Made by a program: the position numbers and the translations under genes. Below, piece by piece: positions 62,890-64,000 of a DNA stretch of 64,000 bases. The notes under the pieces were generated by a model. The model was not told where the DNA came from and did no database searches. It worked only from the letters and a program-made list of their open reading frames with translations. This DNA is from DATENM01 sp045807725 (GTDB lineage Bacteria > Acidobacteriota > Blastocatellia > UBA7656). The stretch covers positions 23,702 to 87,701 of the forward strand of contig JBJMGV010000112.1 of assembly GCA_045807725.1 (NCBI GenBank), given 5' to 3'. Position 1 is the first letter of the stretch. Every line of letters starts with the position of its first letter.

Positions 62890-63915
62890 ATGAGATTCGT
62901 AGTCACTACACTGGCGATGGCCTTCGTGCTGGCGCTCGCCACGACGGCGCGCGCGCAAGAGCCGGAACTGGTCAATGAAATTGTCGCCCGCGTCAATAAC
63001 GACATTGTTACACGCAACGATTACATGGGGGCGCTCGATGCGTTCAAAGAAGAACTCAAGCGCCAGATGCAGGGCAAGAGCGAGGCGGAGGTCAACGCTG
63101 AGTTTGAGAAGCTGAAGCCGACCGTGCTCGATATGATGATCGAAGACTTGCTGCTCGAACAGAAGGCCAAAGAGCTGGGCATTGACGTTGAGGCCGAAGT
63201 CAATCAGCAGATGTTGCAGATCGCCAAAGACAGCGGCTTCAAAACGCTAACCGAACTGGAACAGGCGATGCGCAATCAGGGGGTTGACCCGGAGAGCGCT
63301 CGCGTCAACCTGCGCCGCCGCTTGCAGCAGCAGTACGTCGTGCAGCGCGAAGTGCTCGTGCCTATCTACCAGCGATTGTCTGAGAAAGAGAAGCGCGACT
63401 TTTACGATAAGAACAAAAAACAGCTTGAGGTTCCCGGCGAAGTGACGCTGTCGGAGATCTTCATCCCGCTCGAAGGCCACACGGCGGCTGAAGTCGAGCA
63501 GCGCGCCCGCCGCCTCGTCGCCGAGCTGCGCGCCGGCGGCAGCTTCAGCGAAGCCGTCAAGACCAACACGCCCGTCACGCGCGCCTCGCGCTCGGTGGAC
63601 GGAAAGATCGGCACGTTCAAGCCCACCGAACTGCGTGAAGAGATGGCGGCGGCTGTCTCTTCGCTGAAGGCAGGCGACATCACCGAGCCGATTCGCATGC
63701 AGGACGGCTTTCTGATTATTCGCGTTGACGCCCGCAAAGAGACCAGCGTGCGCCCTTACGAAGACAAAGAGGTGCAGGAGATGGTCGCCCGCGCCGCGAC
63801 GATGGAACGCGCCGAGGATGCGCGCAAGAAGTATCTGAAGAAGCTGCGCGAAGAAGCCTTCATCGAAATCGCCAAAGGCTATCAGGCCGCGCAGGCGAAA
63901 GCGGAGAAGGAATAG
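62890..63915 (+). CDS. SurA-like periplasmic peptidyl-prolyl isomerase/chaperone
   Basis: I choose ATG 62890 over 62881 because the gagagg site is placed 9 nt before it. The 341-residue protein has a signal peptide (FVVTTLAMAFVLALATTARAQ). It has a SurA-N-like chaperone domain (ELVNEIVARVNNDIVTRNDY, LDMMIEDLLLEQKAKELGIDVEAEVNQQM) and a PpiC domain (VTLSEIFIPLEGH...RASRSVDGKIGTFKPTELREEMAAAVSSLKAGDITEPIRMQDGFLIIRVD). E. coli SurA has two PpiC domains; here there is one. Its stop (63913-63915) is followed directly by repeat I. It likely guides outer-membrane proteins such as the TonB receptor and TolC. Confidence 0.92.
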   Translation: MRFVVTTLAMAFVLALATTARAQEPELVNEIVARVNNDIVTRNDYMGALDAFKEELKRQMQGKSEAEVNAEFEKLKPTVLDMMIEDLLLEQKAKELGIDVEAEVNQQMLQIAKDSGFKTLTELEQAMRNQGVDPESARVNLRRRLQQQYVVQREVLVPIYQRLSEKEKRDFYDKNKKQLEVPGEVTLSEIFIPLEGHTAAEVEQRARRLVAELRAGGSFSEAVKTNTPVTRASRSVDGKIGTFKPTELREEMAAAVSSLKAGDITEPIRMQDGFLIIRVDARKETSVRPYEDKEVQEMVARAATMERAEDARKKYLKKLREEAFIEIAKGYQAAQAKAEKE

Positions 63916-64000
63916 GGGCTAGGGGCTAGGGGCCGGGGGCCGGCAACAGATTACTAACTTGCGCTCGCGTTTATCCCCGACCCCAGACCCCCGGCCCCCC
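63914..64000. repeat. Heptamer-arm palindrome I (aggggct / agcccc-type), cut by window end
   Basis: Left heptamers aggggct, aggggct, aggggcc, gggggcc (63914-63941) begin within the stop codon of the SurA-like gene. A GC-rich right arm (cccgacc, ccagacc, cccggcc) starts at about 63977 and runs to the window end. Confidence 0.75.

Overview
ORGANISM. This is a GC-rich, gene-dense bacterial chromosome segment of diderm type: TonB-dependent receptor, two RND efflux systems, TolC-type channel, periplasmic PpiC chaperones and many lipoprotein signals. Several traits together suggest Acidobacteriota, probably near Blastocatellia. They are an Oar-like TonB receptor with an N-terminal carboxypeptidase-regulatory-like domain, a Ser/Thr kinase fused to a TolB-like domain plus TPRs, Tat-targeted Gfo/Idh/MocA enzymes, DUF1080 and GMC enzymes, and intergenic space full of dispersed imperfect palindromes. 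The taxonomic call is inference. I saw no rRNA, tRNA, CRISPR array, prophage or intact insertion sequence.

LAYOUT. 0-5 kb: the end of a GT39-like membrane protein, then a minus-strand phospho-signalling cassette (PP2C phosphatase, Ser/Thr kinase, FHA protein). 5-18.6 kb: a two-gene RND pump, small secreted proteins (one very His-rich), a YncE-like beta-propeller, and a complete TolC/adaptor/RND operon with overlapping genes. 18.6-37.9 kb: a carbohydrate island. Its minus arm encodes a GMC oxidoreductase, an unknown protein, a mono-heme cytochrome c, a DUF1080 lipoprotein, Gpx, MsrA, a small secreted protein and a GH10 xylanase. Its plus arm encodes an SGNH hydrolase, a hydroxypyruvate-isomerase-like TIM barrel, two Gfo/Idh/MocA oxidoreductases, ApbE, a sodium:solute symporter with a small partner, GalE, an MFS permease and a GH29 fucosidase. 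38-50 kb: kinase-TolB-TPR, a lipoprotein, PpiD-like chaperone, DHFR and thymidylate synthase, a subtilisin-like protease, and an SPFH protein with three internal repeats. 50-64 kb: a TonB receptor, cyanophycinase plus cyanophycin synthetase, a PIN toxin-antitoxin pair, an FAD oxidoreductase, an MBL-fold protein, an ECF41-like sigma factor, a methyltransferase remnant, and two PpiC/SurA-type isomerases.

HOW THE PARTS WORK TOGETHER. The 18.6-37.9 kb island has the enzyme classes of oxidative (3-keto) glycoside breakdown: flavin or NAD sugar dehydrogenases, a cytochrome c acceptor, a 3-keto-disaccharide hydrolase and a TIM-barrel isomerase, next to glycosidases and sugar transporters. Most of these carry export signals. 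This is the best candidate for an under-described pathway here.

The most unusual DNA-level signal is a set of intergenic palindromes whose arms are tandem 7-bp (sometimes 8-9 bp) repeats. Eight heptamer loci begin within 0-17 bp of a stop codon. Three other families are arrays of tiny hairpins with 3-5 nt loops.
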